NCBI GenBank assembly: GCA_038213005.1
Contig: JBBQTU010000070.1
Coordinates: forward strand, 1 to 17,107
Direction: 5' to 3'
Origin: JBBQTU01 sp038213005
GTDB taxonomy: Bacteria; Planctomycetota; Phycisphaerae; Tepidisphaerales; Tepidisphaeraceae
Length of the DNA: 17,107 nucleotides
The notes beneath the pieces were generated by a model. That model saw nothing but the letters and a program-made list of their open reading frames with translations. It was not told the DNA's origin and ran no database searches. Of this stretch, positions 1 to 7,950 are shown in pieces (position 1 is the stretch's first letter; each line of letters begins with the position of its first letter). Both the position numbers and the translations under genes were made by a program.

Positions 1-422
1 ATCCCCGTCGTGTCAAACGTCACCGTAGCCAGCAGGCCGCCGCTGACACTGACCGGGCCGGACAGGTCCACGGTGCTCTGGCGAGCCAGCGGAAAACTCA
101 CCACGTCCGCCTGTGTGCCACCGCTGGCGAACGTTCCCGTCTTCAGGTCAATCGCCGTGATCCGCGGGCCCACCGATGCTCCACCCAGCGCCGCGCCACC
201 GTCACCGATCTGGATGTCAAACTCAAAGGCGTCGATCGCGCCACTGCCGCTGAAGTAGAACTGCCGCACCTGATTCGACTGGTTGGCGTTTAGCACCAGG
301 TCGCCCACGGTCACGGCCACGTCCGCCTTCGCCGTGCCTGCCAGCACGCCCGCCGCAACAACCGCTGCGGCCAGCAGCCTGACCGCCCGTCTCGAACGAT
401 TTAGAACGCCTCGACTTTGCAT
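1..422 (-). CDS. Secreted cohesin-fold-like protein, 3' end beyond the window
   Basis: The first 140 residues are visible and the reading frame stays open to the left edge, so the gene is partial. The start at 422 has a good ribosome binding site (AAGGAG, 8 bases before ATG). Residues 1-33 form a classical signal peptide: a basic stretch, an alanine/valine-rich core and an AKA cleavage site before Asp34. The mature part is beta-rich, glycine-rich and nearly cysteine-free. Stretches such as AFEFDIQIGDGG and LLATVTFDTTG resemble the strands of cohesin-like carbohydrate/adhesion domains in planctomycete exported proteins. That resemblance is a pattern judgement, not a search result. The gene lies 53 bp downstream of the dockerin-bearing gene on the same strand, so the two are probably co-transcribed. 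A C-terminal sorting signal (for example PEP-CTERM) cannot be checked. Exact function unknown. Confidence 0.75.
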   Translation of the reverse strand, partial: MQSRGVLNRSRRAVRLLAAAVVAAGVLAGTAKADVAVTVGDLVLNANQSNQVRQFYFSGSGAIDAFEFDIQIGDGGAALGGASVGPRITAIDLKTGTFASGGTQADVVSFPLARQSTVDLSGPVSVSGGLLATVTFDTTG

Positions 423-475
423 CACTCGTACTCCTTGTCTTGTTGGTTTGGTTCGTGTTTCCATCTGCCTGCCGT

Positions 476-3400
476 TCACGGCACAGGGTTGATCAGGCTC
501 AACGATTTGCGCGCCGAAGTGCGGTTGCTCTCGGCGATCTTCGCATCAGCCGCATCAACCGCCCCGCTGCGGTCAAAGTCATACGCCGAAGTGATCGGCG
601 CCGACGAAGTAAGGTGCCCCTTCGCCCCCGACACATCCGCTGTGTCGACGATCGCATTGCCTCTTACGTTGCCGGTCTCGCCGATCGCGTTGCCGAAGTA
701 GAACACGTCGGGTGCCGTCAGCCCGGTGCGGCTCGTGGCCTTCACCGTGATCTGAAGCCACTGCTTCTGGACTGCATTGTCCTTCCAGAGCACCGTGACC
801 CGGTCGCTCCCGCCGACGCCGGCACTCTTGCGCACGGTCACGCTGGCCGGGGCAGGACCCACCGGCCACGCGCCCGGGGTGTTGTCATTGCCGACATGCA
901 AGACCAGGTCTCGGACCGTCGGCGTCCCCGCCAGATGCCGGATGTCCACCATCACCCCGTTGATGCCCCGCGAGTAGCTCGTGTAGTTCTTGAACGAAGC
1001 CGCCCATCCGGGCAGCAGGGCCTCTTTGTCCGCAGCGATCGCCCCATCATCATCGCCATTGGTGGCCGCCTGGTTCCTGTCGAACTTGCTGTTGTTATAG
1101 AAGACCCATCGCCCCACCACGCCCGGCCGGCTGGTGTCCTCGGCCAGCAGTTCGGGCGCGACCGCTGCGACTGGTGCGGCCGCCACCGACGACAAGCCCG
1201 TCGCCACCACCCTCAGTCCCGAAGCTGCCGGCGGGCTGATCAACTTCACCGGCGTGAAGCCGCTCTGATTCCCGCGCACCAGCGCCAGGTCCACCAGGTC
1301 CACGTGCCCGTCGCGGTTGAGGTCATACGCATTGCCGACGCCGACCGTCCCGAATCCGCTCTGGTTCGCGCGGACTCCCGCCAGATCCACCAGGTCTACA
1401 TTGGCGTCGGCCACCGAGTTGCCCGTCTCGCCTATCACATTGCCGAAGTAGAACACATCCGCGCTCGCCAGGCCCGTGCTCGCCTTTACCGTCACCTCCA
1501 GCCACTGCTTCTGGATGGCGTTGTCCGCCCAGATCAGGGTCACACGGGCCGACCCGCCGACACCCGCGCCAGCACGCACCGTGATGCTGGTGGGTGCGGG
1601 CCCTGCCGACCAGACGTCCGGCGTGCTGCTGTTGCCCACCCTGAACCCGAAGTCGGCCGCCGTCGGCGCACCGGGCAGGTTGGCGATGTCGACCATGACG
1701 CCGTTGAGGCCCTTGGAGTAGCTGGTGTAGTTCTTGAAGGCGGCGACTCCACCGGGTAGCAACGCCTCCTTGTCGGTCGCGATGGCCGCGTCATCGTCAG
1801 AGTTCGCGGCGGAACTGTTCTTATCGAACTTGCTGCCGTTGTAGAAGACTTGACGACCCTGGATGGCCGCGACCGGAGCGGCATAAGTGGTCGTCTTGGT
1901 GATGCCCTGGCTCAGGTTGTAATAGGAGCCGCTGGCCGAGGTCTCAAGCTTTACGGCCCGAACCATGTAAGTATGGGTGCCGGTGGTCACCGTAGCATCG
2001 GTGTAACTCGTGCCGGTAACCACGTTGGCGGTGAGACGGGTAAAGGGGCCGTTGGTGCTGGGAGAGCGGTAGACGTGGTAGCCCACCACCGTGTCGGTCG
2101 ATGCGGTCCAGTTGATGGCGAGGTTTCCAGTGCCATTCACCGCCGCTACGTTTGTCACCGGCATGACGGCATGGAGCCGAAGGGTCGGATCGCCCATCAA
2201 CGCCGCATGCACGCTGCGCATGCCGCGCGAGAGGGGATAGTCGAGCTGCTCATAGGTCAGGTTGGGTGCGAAGTATTCGAGATTGTTCTGCGTCAACCGG
2301 GCGCAATACCCGATGTCCTTCCCCAGCGCCATCGGGTGAAGTAGCCACTGCGGCTTGCCAGCACACATAGAGACCAGGCCATAGTCCGGCGTCGCCAGAA
2401 CAGCGCGCATGAGGTCGTTGGGCTGATCCCAGTCGATAAACCAACTGCCGTACATCATGAAGAACGCGACCTTGATATTGCGCTCAACAATCTCCTGGCT
2501 CGTCCCGACGATGGCGCCCCAGTAACTATTCCGGTAGTTTCCGCTGCCTTCCATGGAATCGATCCAGCCGCCGCCGCTGCAGTAGGCCACGAGATATTCC
2601 TCCGTCTGCAGCCTCGGGAACAGGGTTCCGGCGACGGTCACTTCTGTAATGTTGGCGGCGCCGAACATCGCCGACATGCTGCGCCAGCCGCACGGCGTGA
2701 AGTTCCCCGGGCCAAAATAGTCGTACAACACGCCGCGGCGCTGCAGCGTGACCTGCTTATGGCGAAAGGCATGGTCCTTGCGACAGTAGTTGCGCAGCAG
2801 CGCCAACTCTCCGCCGTTGTAGCTCATCCCAGCGAGATCGACGCGGCCAACTTGAAGTTCATTGTCCTTGGAGAGGATGCTTTGATCGAATTTGCCATCC
2901 CCGGGGATGTTGCGGTTACGAGGGTCGGTGGCAGTAGACCGGTTTACCGTCGTATCGGTCCAGGTTCCAGTCATGTCGCCGTAGTAAACGTCCGCAGGCC
3001 ATGCACCCAGGTGTTCGTCGTGGCCTTCACTGATGTCACCGGAATACGGCACCGGGACGTGCCCGAAGAGGAACACGGACTTCACATTCGCAGGATCGGC
3101 CTGGTAATCAGCAACAATCAACTGCCTGACCGAAGCAACCGAATCAGCGCGGTTGACGTCATGGCGGATCACCTGCCAGCCGTCGCCGACCATGTCCTGC
3201 TGCAACTGCGCCAGTTCGGTCGCCAGGGCTGTCGCGTTGGTCTTGTCGACAATCAGAACCAGTTTGCCGCGGCTCTCAATCGCCGGCAGCCTAATCCCCG
3301 CCCAGATGTACCCCGCTGCTGGGTTCTGCACAGTCGTGCCGGTCTTGAAGACTTTGTATTCATAGGCCGTTCCCACCGTTACATTGCTGTCCACATAGGA

Positions 3401-3637
3401 AAGCGTCGTGGCCGACAGCGTCGCGATCGCCGGCCCCCAGGTGGTCGCCTCGGCCGCCCGCCGATAGACGCTGTACGCCGTCGCGTATTGTACCGCCGGC
3501 CACGAAAGCGTGATCGATGCCGGCGACTCGCTCACAACCGCCGAAACCTGCACCGCAAGCGAAACGCTTGCTACCTGCCCCGACGCCGCCGACGCCAGCA
3601 TCAGAACAACCACCGCCAAAAGTCGGGTAAATCGCAT
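476..3637 (-). CDS. Secreted multidomain protein: FN3, degenerate C25 (gingipain-like) domain, FN3, two dockerin-like modules
   Basis: This encodes 1053 residues. The start at 3637 is chosen because AAAGGA lies 8 bases upstream and the signal peptide MRFTRLLAVVVLMLASAASG follows at once; the open frame extends to 3862 but that part is not signal-like. Order of parts: FN3 domain (about 25-115); a gingipain/C25-like alpha-beta domain (about 120-490) with strand FLFGH at 189-193 and the family-typical GDPTLRL at 482-488; second FN3 (about 492-585); then two similar modules beginning FYNGSKFD (598) and FYNNSKFD (846), each closing with a dockerin/EF-hand-like loop (DLNRDGHVD at 772, DFDRSGAVD at 1020). 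The sites where C25 peptidases carry catalytic His (GHG) and Cys read SGGG (354-357) and MYGSWF (395-400), so proteolysis is doubtful. Likely exported, calcium-binding, and involved in surface or extracellular binding. Its partner gene lies directly downstream. Confidence 0.88.
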   Translation of the reverse strand: MRFTRLLAVVVLMLASAASGQVASVSLAVQVSAVVSESPASITLSWPAVQYATAYSVYRRAAEATTWGPAIATLSATTLSYVDSNVTVGTAYEYKVFKTGTTVQNPAAGYIWAGIRLPAIESRGKLVLIVDKTNATALATELAQLQQDMVGDGWQVIRHDVNRADSVASVRQLIVADYQADPANVKSVFLFGHVPVPYSGDISEGHDEHLGAWPADVYYGDMTGTWTDTTVNRSTATDPRNRNIPGDGKFDQSILSKDNELQVGRVDLAGMSYNGGELALLRNYCRKDHAFRHKQVTLQRRGVLYDYFGPGNFTPCGWRSMSAMFGAANITEVTVAGTLFPRLQTEEYLVAYCSGGGWIDSMEGSGNYRNSYWGAIVGTSQEIVERNIKVAFFMMYGSWFIDWDQPNDLMRAVLATPDYGLVSMCAGKPQWLLHPMALGKDIGYCARLTQNNLEYFAPNLTYEQLDYPLSRGMRSVHAALMGDPTLRLHAVMPVTNVAAVNGTGNLAINWTASTDTVVGYHVYRSPSTNGPFTRLTANVVTGTSYTDATVTTGTHTYMVRAVKLETSASGSYYNLSQGITKTTTYAAPVAAIQGRQVFYNGSKFDKNSSAANSDDDAAIATDKEALLPGGVAAFKNYTSYSKGLNGVMVDIANLPGAPTAADFGFRVGNSSTPDVWSAGPAPTSITVRAGAGVGGSARVTLIWADNAIQKQWLEVTVKASTGLASADVFYFGNVIGETGNSVADANVDLVDLAGVRANQSGFGTVGVGNAYDLNRDGHVDLVDLALVRGNQSGFTPVKLISPPAASGLRVVATGLSSVAAAPVAAVAPELLAEDTSRPGVVGRWVFYNNSKFDRNQAATNGDDDGAIAADKEALLPGWAASFKNYTSYSRGINGVMVDIRHLAGTPTVRDLVLHVGNDNTPGAWPVGPAPASVTVRKSAGVGGSDRVTVLWKDNAVQKQWLQITVKATSRTGLTAPDVFYFGNAIGETGNVRGNAIVDTADVSGAKGHLTSSAPITSAYDFDRSGAVDAADAKIAESNRTSARKSLSLINPVP

Positions 3638-3716
3638 AGGCGCAGTCCTTTGTCTCTGTTCGGAGCCCCTTTCCGATGCACCCCTGCCCACGAACGTCGA
3701 GGGCCCGGCCGATAAC

Positions 3717-3731
3717 CATCGTGCGACGATG
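3717..3731. promoter_or_regulatory. Short palindrome upstream of the secreted-protein operon
   Basis: CATCGT-GCG-ACGATG is a perfect 6-bp dyad about 80 bases upstream of the secreted-protein start at 3637. It could be an operator, but no clear -35/-10 pair is visible beside it. Low confidence. Confidence 0.25.
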
Positions 3732-3784
3732 ATTGCACATCCAAACGAAAGAGGCCTTCCGGCCACTGACGCCACCGTGAATCG

Positions 3785-3811
3785 GCAACGCCATGCCGAT
3801 GAGGGCGTTGC
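3785..3811. terminator. Perfect 8-bp inverted repeat after the zinc-ribbon gene
   Basis: GCAACGCC and GGCGTTGC pair perfectly across an 11-base spacer. The repeat sits about 90 bases downstream of the zinc-ribbon gene stop at 3902 and 148 bases before the next start. There is no T-run, so a factor-independent terminator is only one possibility; a structured leader is another. Confidence 0.3.
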
Positions 3812-3901
3812 GGGGAGCCGGTTGTTAGCAGAAATTCCGCGCCGATTCCGCACCCGCCGCATGCATCGAGCCTGTGGTGCGCCATTTCGGCGTTACGCGA
3901 T

Positions 3902-4669
3902 TCAAAACCAGAATCTCACCACCAGACTCACGGCGACATTGACGACGAAGGTCACCCACACGCAAGCCCATGTGTCTTCCTGATCCAGGTCGAAGAAGAA
4001 GCCGATCAGCGCGAAGTAGAGGCACAGCCCGATCAGCAGGTTGGCGACGAACCCCAGCGGAACGAACTGGAGGAATAGCCCAAGCACCGACATGACGGCG
4101 GCCGGCCCGAGCGAGATCGCCAGCAGTTTCAGGATCGCGGAATGCAGCGACCCGATCTGAAAGCCGCGCTGTTTTGAGACAAACAGCACCGCGGCGAGCA
4201 TGAGGGTCGTGCTGATCGCCAGTTGAATCCCCACAGCGGCAAATACAGGCATCAGCCCGCGCGTGCCGGCATTCCACCACGTGGAGATGCACAGAACCAC
4301 CAGCCCCGCGGCGATCAATGCCAGAGGAGCGTGAATATTCTTGAGCTTGTCCGTATCGAACTCCACGGCGGGCGCCGGGATCTTGCCCGCGTATGGCAGT
4401 ATCTTCGCCGGTGCCGGGCGGAGGCTGGCGGGGGACGTCGGCACTGGAGGCGCTGCCGCCGCGGGGGCGGGAACGGGCGCGGGGGCGGGCGCAGAGGTCG
4501 GCTGATCGGTCAGGCCATAGAGTTCGTCGTCAGGCGCCGGCGGCTCGGCCGGGGCGCGCATGACCGCGCCGCAGCGGCATTTGACCGCACGCCCGGCCAG
4601 TTCGGGCTTCCAGGCGTACTGTTTTCCGCAGCCTTCGCAGGCGAACGTGGCAAGCGTCGTGTCAGCCAT
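3902..4669 (-). CDS. Zinc-ribbon protein with Pro/Ala linker and multi-pass membrane domain
   Basis: This encodes 255 residues. The start at 4669 is preferred over the longer open frame (to 4852) because AAAGGAAA lies just upstream and the N-terminus begins with the zinc ribbon. Cysteines 11, 14, 31 and 33 (CEGCG and CRCG) form a CxxC...CxC metal site of the type common at the N-termini of planctomycete proteins. Residues about 40-95 are a low-complexity proline/alanine linker. Residues about 112-255 are strongly hydrophobic, with roughly five membrane segments, among them one near IHAPLALIAAGLVVLCIS and a last one ending VVRFWF. The specific role is unknown; the architecture suggests a membrane protein with a cytosolic metal-binding head. 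It lies 110 bp downstream of the GNAT gene on the same strand, which is compatible with but does not prove an operon. Confidence 0.8.
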   Translation of the reverse strand: MADTTLATFACEGCGKQYAWKPELAGRAVKCRCGAVMRAPAEPPAPDDELYGLTDQPTSAPAPAPVPAPAAAAPPVPTSPASLRPAPAKILPYAGKIPAPAVEFDTDKLKNIHAPLALIAAGLVVLCISTWWNAGTRGLMPVFAAVGIQLAISTTLMLAAVLFVSKQRGFQIGSLHSAILKLLAISLGPAAVMSVLGLFLQFVPLGFVANLLIGLCLYFALIGFFFDLDQEDTWACVWVTFVVNVAVSLVVRFWF

Positions 4670-4779
4670 CGGGTTTCCTTTGTCGCAGCACACAGAGGTT
4701 CGGCAGGCAGAAAGAATAACATACTTGGGCTGCGCGGGCGCGATTCTGCGGTACGCGCTCAGCGAGCAGCAAGTGCATC

Positions 4780-5769
4780 TCACGGAAGCTGGCGCACGAA
4801 GATCGTGTATTGCCGGATCACTTGGGCGGAACGCTGGCCAAGGCTTTCCCAATGGCTGGACTCAGGCAGCAGGGCGTGGATCACTTGGCGGAAGCCGCGC
4901 TGGCCCGCGCGAGTGTGCACGGTCGACAGCAGCAGTCGGCCCAGGCCGGCATACTGCCGTTCCGGGGCGCTGGCGAGCGTTCGGACGATCAGCGTGTCAA
5001 TCTCTTCTCCGCGGCGCTCCTGCAGCAGATCGGGCACGGCGAAAATGAAGCCCACCAGCTTTCCATTGACCTCGGCCAGCAGCGTCAGATCAGGCAGGAT
5101 GATGGTGCGGGCGCGCAGATGTTTGTCAACGAACGCCTGTTTGGACATCGGCGAGTAGAGCGGGTGCTCGTCGAAGTGATGGGTCACCAGCGCATGGATG
5201 GCGCCCAGTTCTTTCTCAAACTGCGAGACGTCGATCTCGCGGATCACCACATGCCGGCCGGCGAGGGCCTTGGCGATCTCCTCGGCTCGCTGGTCGGGCG
5301 TATCCAGATCGTCGACGATGCTCGAGGTCGAGCGCAGCAGCGGCTGGAATCCGGCGGCTTTGAACTGGAGCGGATAGGCATCCTCATTGTCTGGCTCCAG
5401 GAAGAACGGAGGATGGTCGCCACGAGACGTAATGAAACGATGTCGGCGCCAGAGGCTTCCGTTCATCGGGCCGACGGCGCGGGTCATGCCGTTAGCGGTG
5501 AGCACGCGGCAGGCTTCGTCCAGCACGGCGGCGGCGGCAGCGTCGCTGGCGGCGGCGTAATGGCCGATCGCGCCGACCTTGTGTCCCTCCAGTTGCGGGC
5601 CGTGTTTCCACCACACGGAGAGCCGTGAGGTGAGCGTGCCCTCGTCCATGATCGCCAGGTGCAGGTCCGGCCGGTGCCGGGCAAAGTCCTCGGCGGCGAG
5701 GGCCTTGACGGCACCATCGGCAAGCATGCCCATTTGCTGGACTGACTCAATGCGCACGATTCGCTGCAT
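4780..5769 (-). CDS. GNAT-family N-acyltransferase with two GNAT-like halves
   Basis: This encodes 329 residues. The N-terminal half (about 1-155) has a degenerate GNAT look, with GPMNGSLWRRHRF and FFLEPDNEDAYPLQF resembling conserved stretches of a bacterial family of roughly 350-residue GNAT-like proteins. The C-terminal half (about 170-329) is the better acyl-CoA-binding unit: LLAEVNGKLVGFIFAVPD (central strands), then QYAGLGRLLLSTVHTRA, which fits the R/QxxGxG/A pyrophosphate-binding turn, and a final strand YTIFVRQL. The substrate cannot be told. The start at 5769 lacks a ribosome binding site; instead a perfect 10-bp inverted repeat ends 8 bases before the ATG, so translation or transcription may be controlled there. 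No signal peptide. Probably cytosolic. Confidence 0.8.
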   Translation of the reverse strand: MQRIVRIESVQQMGMLADGAVKALAAEDFARHRPDLHLAIMDEGTLTSRLSVWWKHGPQLEGHKVGAIGHYAAASDAAAAAVLDEACRVLTANGMTRAVGPMNGSLWRRHRFITSRGDHPPFFLEPDNEDAYPLQFKAAGFQPLLRSTSSIVDDLDTPDQRAEEIAKALAGRHVVIREIDVSQFEKELGAIHALVTHHFDEHPLYSPMSKQAFVDKHLRARTIILPDLTLLAEVNGKLVGFIFAVPDLLQERRGEEIDTLIVRTLASAPERQYAGLGRLLLSTVHTRAGQRGFRQVIHALLPESSHWESLGQRSAQVIRQYTIFVRQLP

Positions 5770-5777
5770 TGTAGATA

Positions 5778-5809
5778 ATAGGCGGCCATGCTCACGATCG
5801 GCCGCCTAT
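5778..5809 (-). promoter_or_regulatory. Perfect 10-bp inverted repeat directly upstream of the GNAT gene
   Basis: ATAGGCGGCC and GGCCGCCTAT are exact reverse complements separated by 12 bases, ending 8 bases before the GNAT start codon. The position is where a Shine-Dalgarno would be, and none is present. It also lies 56 bases downstream of the DUF5615 stop codon, so it may be an operator, a leader hairpin, or a terminator for the upstream pair; it lacks a proper T-run. Confidence 0.5.
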
Positions 5810-5865
5810 CTCACGCGTACATCAACTTCCCGCGAGAGGACTTCGGACAAAGGCTTGTCAACCCT

Positions 5866-6228
5866 TCACCCGGTGTGACGCACGGGACGCACGCGAACCT
5901 TGTCGTCACTTACGACGACCAGATTCCCTCGCACATTCGTCTCAATCGTCGGCCAGACACGCGACAATTTCTCGATGCGTTGCGCAAGTATCGGACTGGA
6001 GAGCCGCACCAGGATTATTCCCAGGGTCGGCAACTTCTGGCGAATCGCCAGGTCACCGAAATCCTTGTCATCCGTAATGAGAAAACGGCCATCCTTCGTG
6101 GCTTCGTGGAGCACCGCCTTGTCAGGCAGTGATCTGGATTCTTCGGCGACGTAGCGAACGTCATGTCCGCCAGCACGTAGCCACCGGACCAGTGCCGCGT
6201 GGATGTTTTCGTCTGCGAAGAGGCGCAT
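5866..6228 (-). CDS. DUF5615 PIN-like protein (probable toxin partner)
   Basis: This encodes 120 residues. The start at 6228 (MRLFADENI) is preferred over the longer frame because AAGGGA lies 7 bases upstream and family members begin exactly here. The acidic residues expected of a PIN-like nuclease fold are visible: D6, E7, N8 in FADEN, and D53, D54, D56 in LITDDKDFGDLA. These short proteins (Mut7-C/DUF5615-like) are recurrently encoded after DUF433 proteins and have been proposed to be toxin-antitoxin systems in which this protein would be an RNase. Activity is inferred, not shown. It follows the DUF433 gene with a gap of 10 bp, so the two are translated from one transcript. Confidence 0.88.
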   Translation of the reverse strand: MRLFADENIHAALVRWLRAGGHDVRYVAEESRSLPDKAVLHEATKDGRFLITDDKDFGDLAIRQKLPTLGIILVRLSSPILAQRIEKLSRVWPTIETNVRGNLVVVSDDKVRVRPVRHTG

Positions 6229-6238
6229 CGCTGTCCCT

Positions 6239-6460
6239 TCAGGCAACGATGCGTTCAAGTTTGAGACAGTCCGCAGCGTACAACAGCGCGGCACGAATGT
6301 GGTCGGCGGTCAGCCGTGGATGCCCCTCCAGAAGCGCCTGCTCACTCATGCCGTTACCCAACTCGGTAAGAACGTGCTCAACAGTGATACGAGTGTCCTT
6401 GAACGTGGGCTTCCCCAGCATTACGTCGGGCAACTCCTGAATGTAGTCATTCCAATTCAT
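6239..6460 (-). CDS. DUF433 protein (probable antitoxin partner)
   Basis: This encodes 73 residues. The ATG at 6460 is chosen because GGAG lies 6 bases upstream; a GTG at 6472 is possible but has no such site. The protein matches the DUF433 pattern: a start of the type DYIQELPDVMLGKPTFKDTR, then TVEHVLTELGNGMSEQALLEGHPRL, then the helix HIRAALLYAADC. The fold is a winged-helix/HTH type, in keeping with a DNA-binding antitoxin that also neutralises the following PIN-like protein. First gene of a two-gene unit. It starts 63 bp after the stop of leuC-like on the same strand, so read-through from there is possible. No recognisable promoter of its own. Confidence 0.88.
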   Translation of the reverse strand: MNWNDYIQELPDVMLGKPTFKDTRITVEHVLTELGNGMSEQALLEGHPRLTADHIRAALLYAADCLKLERIVA

Positions 6461-6523
6461 CGGAGGCTCCACAGCGAATTATACCTCTCCCATGTCGCCT
6501 CGGCGCACTGCCTGCATGGCCGG

Positions 6524-7930
6524 CTACCGCACGCCCGCCGTTCCGGTGTCGATTGGGCCGGTGACGTATTCCCGCGGGTCGGTGATTTTTCCGGTCAGCG
6601 CGCTGGCGGCGGCGGTCAGGGGGCTGGCCAGGTAGACGGCGGACTTGGGCGAACCCATTCGGCCGGGGAAGTTACGGTTGGTCGTCGAGACCACCACTTC
6701 GGTGTTGTGGGTTCGGCCGAAGGTGTCGGCCGGGCCGCCGAGGCAGGCGGAGCAGCCGGCGGGGCCCATCTGGCAGCCGGCGTCGACCAGGGTGTCCCAG
6801 ATGTTTTTTTCGCCGGCCTGTTTGGGCATGCCCTTGAGGTTCAGCTTCAGCATGTCCTGATGGACCTCGGTGGAGCCGGGGACGATGAAGGTGGGGACCT
6901 TCACCTGCCGGCCATTGAGGATGCTGGCGGCGAAGATGAAGTCGGTGATCTTGCCGCCGGTGCAGGAACCGATGTAGCTGCGATCGATCTTCACATCGCG
7001 GCAGTTGCGGGCGGTGTCCTTGTTGTCGGGCGAATGGGGCTTGGCGACCATCGGCTCCATGTTAGACAGGTCGTAGTCATACTCGGCGACGTAATTGCAG
7101 TCCTTGTCGTCGGTGAAGACTTCCCACTCGGGGCGGTTGCTGCGGGCTTTGACGTAGTCCAAGGTCTTCTGGTCGACGTCGCAGACGCCATTCTTGCCGC
7201 CGGCTTCGATGGCCATGTTGGTCAGGGTCATGCGGTCTTCGAGGTTCAGGGACCCGACGCCGGTGCCGGTGAAGTACATGGACTTGTAGGTGGCGCCGTC
7301 GACGCCGGTGGTGCCGATGACGGCGAGGATCAGGTCCTTGGCGGTCAGGTAGGGCGGGATCTGGCCATGGAAGGTGAACTTCATGGTCGGGGGAACCTTG
7401 AGCCAGGTCTTGCCCGAACCCAGGACGAAGCCGGCATCGGTGTTGCCGACGCCGGTGGCGAACTGGCCAAAGGCACCGTGGGTGCAGGTGTGCGAGTCGG
7501 TGCCCAGCAGGATCTCGCCGGGGCGGACGTGGCCTTCCTCGGGCAGGGCCTTGTGGCAGACGCCCTTGTAGTGGGTCTTGCTGGGATCCTTATAGGGGCT
7601 GGGCATGCCCGGGTTCATGGTGACGAACTCGGGGTCATAGTAGTACTTCAGGCCCTGCTGTTTGGCGAAGTCGCGCAGGATCTGCACGTTGCGATGGCAC
7701 TTCTCGTCGGCGGTGAAGATGTAGTGGTCGGGGATGATGACCACGCGGCTGGGGTCCCAGACCTTGGCATCCTTGCCGAACTGTTCGTAGAAGACCCCGA
7801 TGGTGCCGGGCCCGCAGACGTCGTGGGTCATCAGGACGTCGACGCTGACCCAGATGTTGTCGCCGGGATCGACATGCGAACGCCCAGCGTGCTTGGCGAG
7901 GATCTTCTCAGTGATGGTCATTCCGGCCAT
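6524..7930 (-). CDS. leuC: 3-isopropylmalate dehydratase large subunit / aconitase-family protein
   Basis: This encodes 468 residues. The start at 7930 (MAGMTITEKIL) has GGAG 6 bases upstream. It is an aconitase-superfamily hydro-lyase of the LeuC type, which isomerises 2- to 3-isopropylmalate in leucine synthesis together with a small LeuD subunit. Signature stretches are GTDSHTCTHGAFG (143-155), and the 4Fe-4S ligands C323 (GSCTGGK), C393 and C396 (GCSACLGG). The usual IGSCTNGR motif reads GSCTGGK here, so two normally conserved residues differ; the true substrate could be another of the homoaconitate/isopropylmalate family. No leuD is in the window. A promoter is readable just upstream (7951-7979), predicting a very short leader. 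Cytosolic. Confidence 0.9.
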   Translation of the reverse strand: MAGMTITEKILAKHAGRSHVDPGDNIWVSVDVLMTHDVCGPGTIGVFYEQFGKDAKVWDPSRVVIIPDHYIFTADEKCHRNVQILRDFAKQQGLKYYYDPEFVTMNPGMPSPYKDPSKTHYKGVCHKALPEEGHVRPGEILLGTDSHTCTHGAFGQFATGVGNTDAGFVLGSGKTWLKVPPTMKFTFHGQIPPYLTAKDLILAVIGTTGVDGATYKSMYFTGTGVGSLNLEDRMTLTNMAIEAGGKNGVCDVDQKTLDYVKARSNRPEWEVFTDDKDCNYVAEYDYDLSNMEPMVAKPHSPDNKDTARNCRDVKIDRSYIGSCTGGKITDFIFAASILNGRQVKVPTFIVPGSTEVHQDMLKLNLKGMPKQAGEKNIWDTLVDAGCQMGPAGCSACLGGPADTFGRTHNTEVVVSTTNRNFPGRMGSPKSAVYLASPLTAAASALTGKITDPREYVTGPIDTGTAGVR

Positions 7931-7950
7931 GGTATTCTCCGAAAACGGCA

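Noticed and set aside
440..1759. A 439-codon open frame on the plus strand
   Set aside because: Antisense to the duplicated dockerin-like modules; Arg/His-rich product, no ribosome binding site.
3638..3862. Upstream 75-codon extension of the large secreted protein
   Set aside because: The extension is not signal-like, whereas a ribosome binding site and typical signal peptide begin at 3637.
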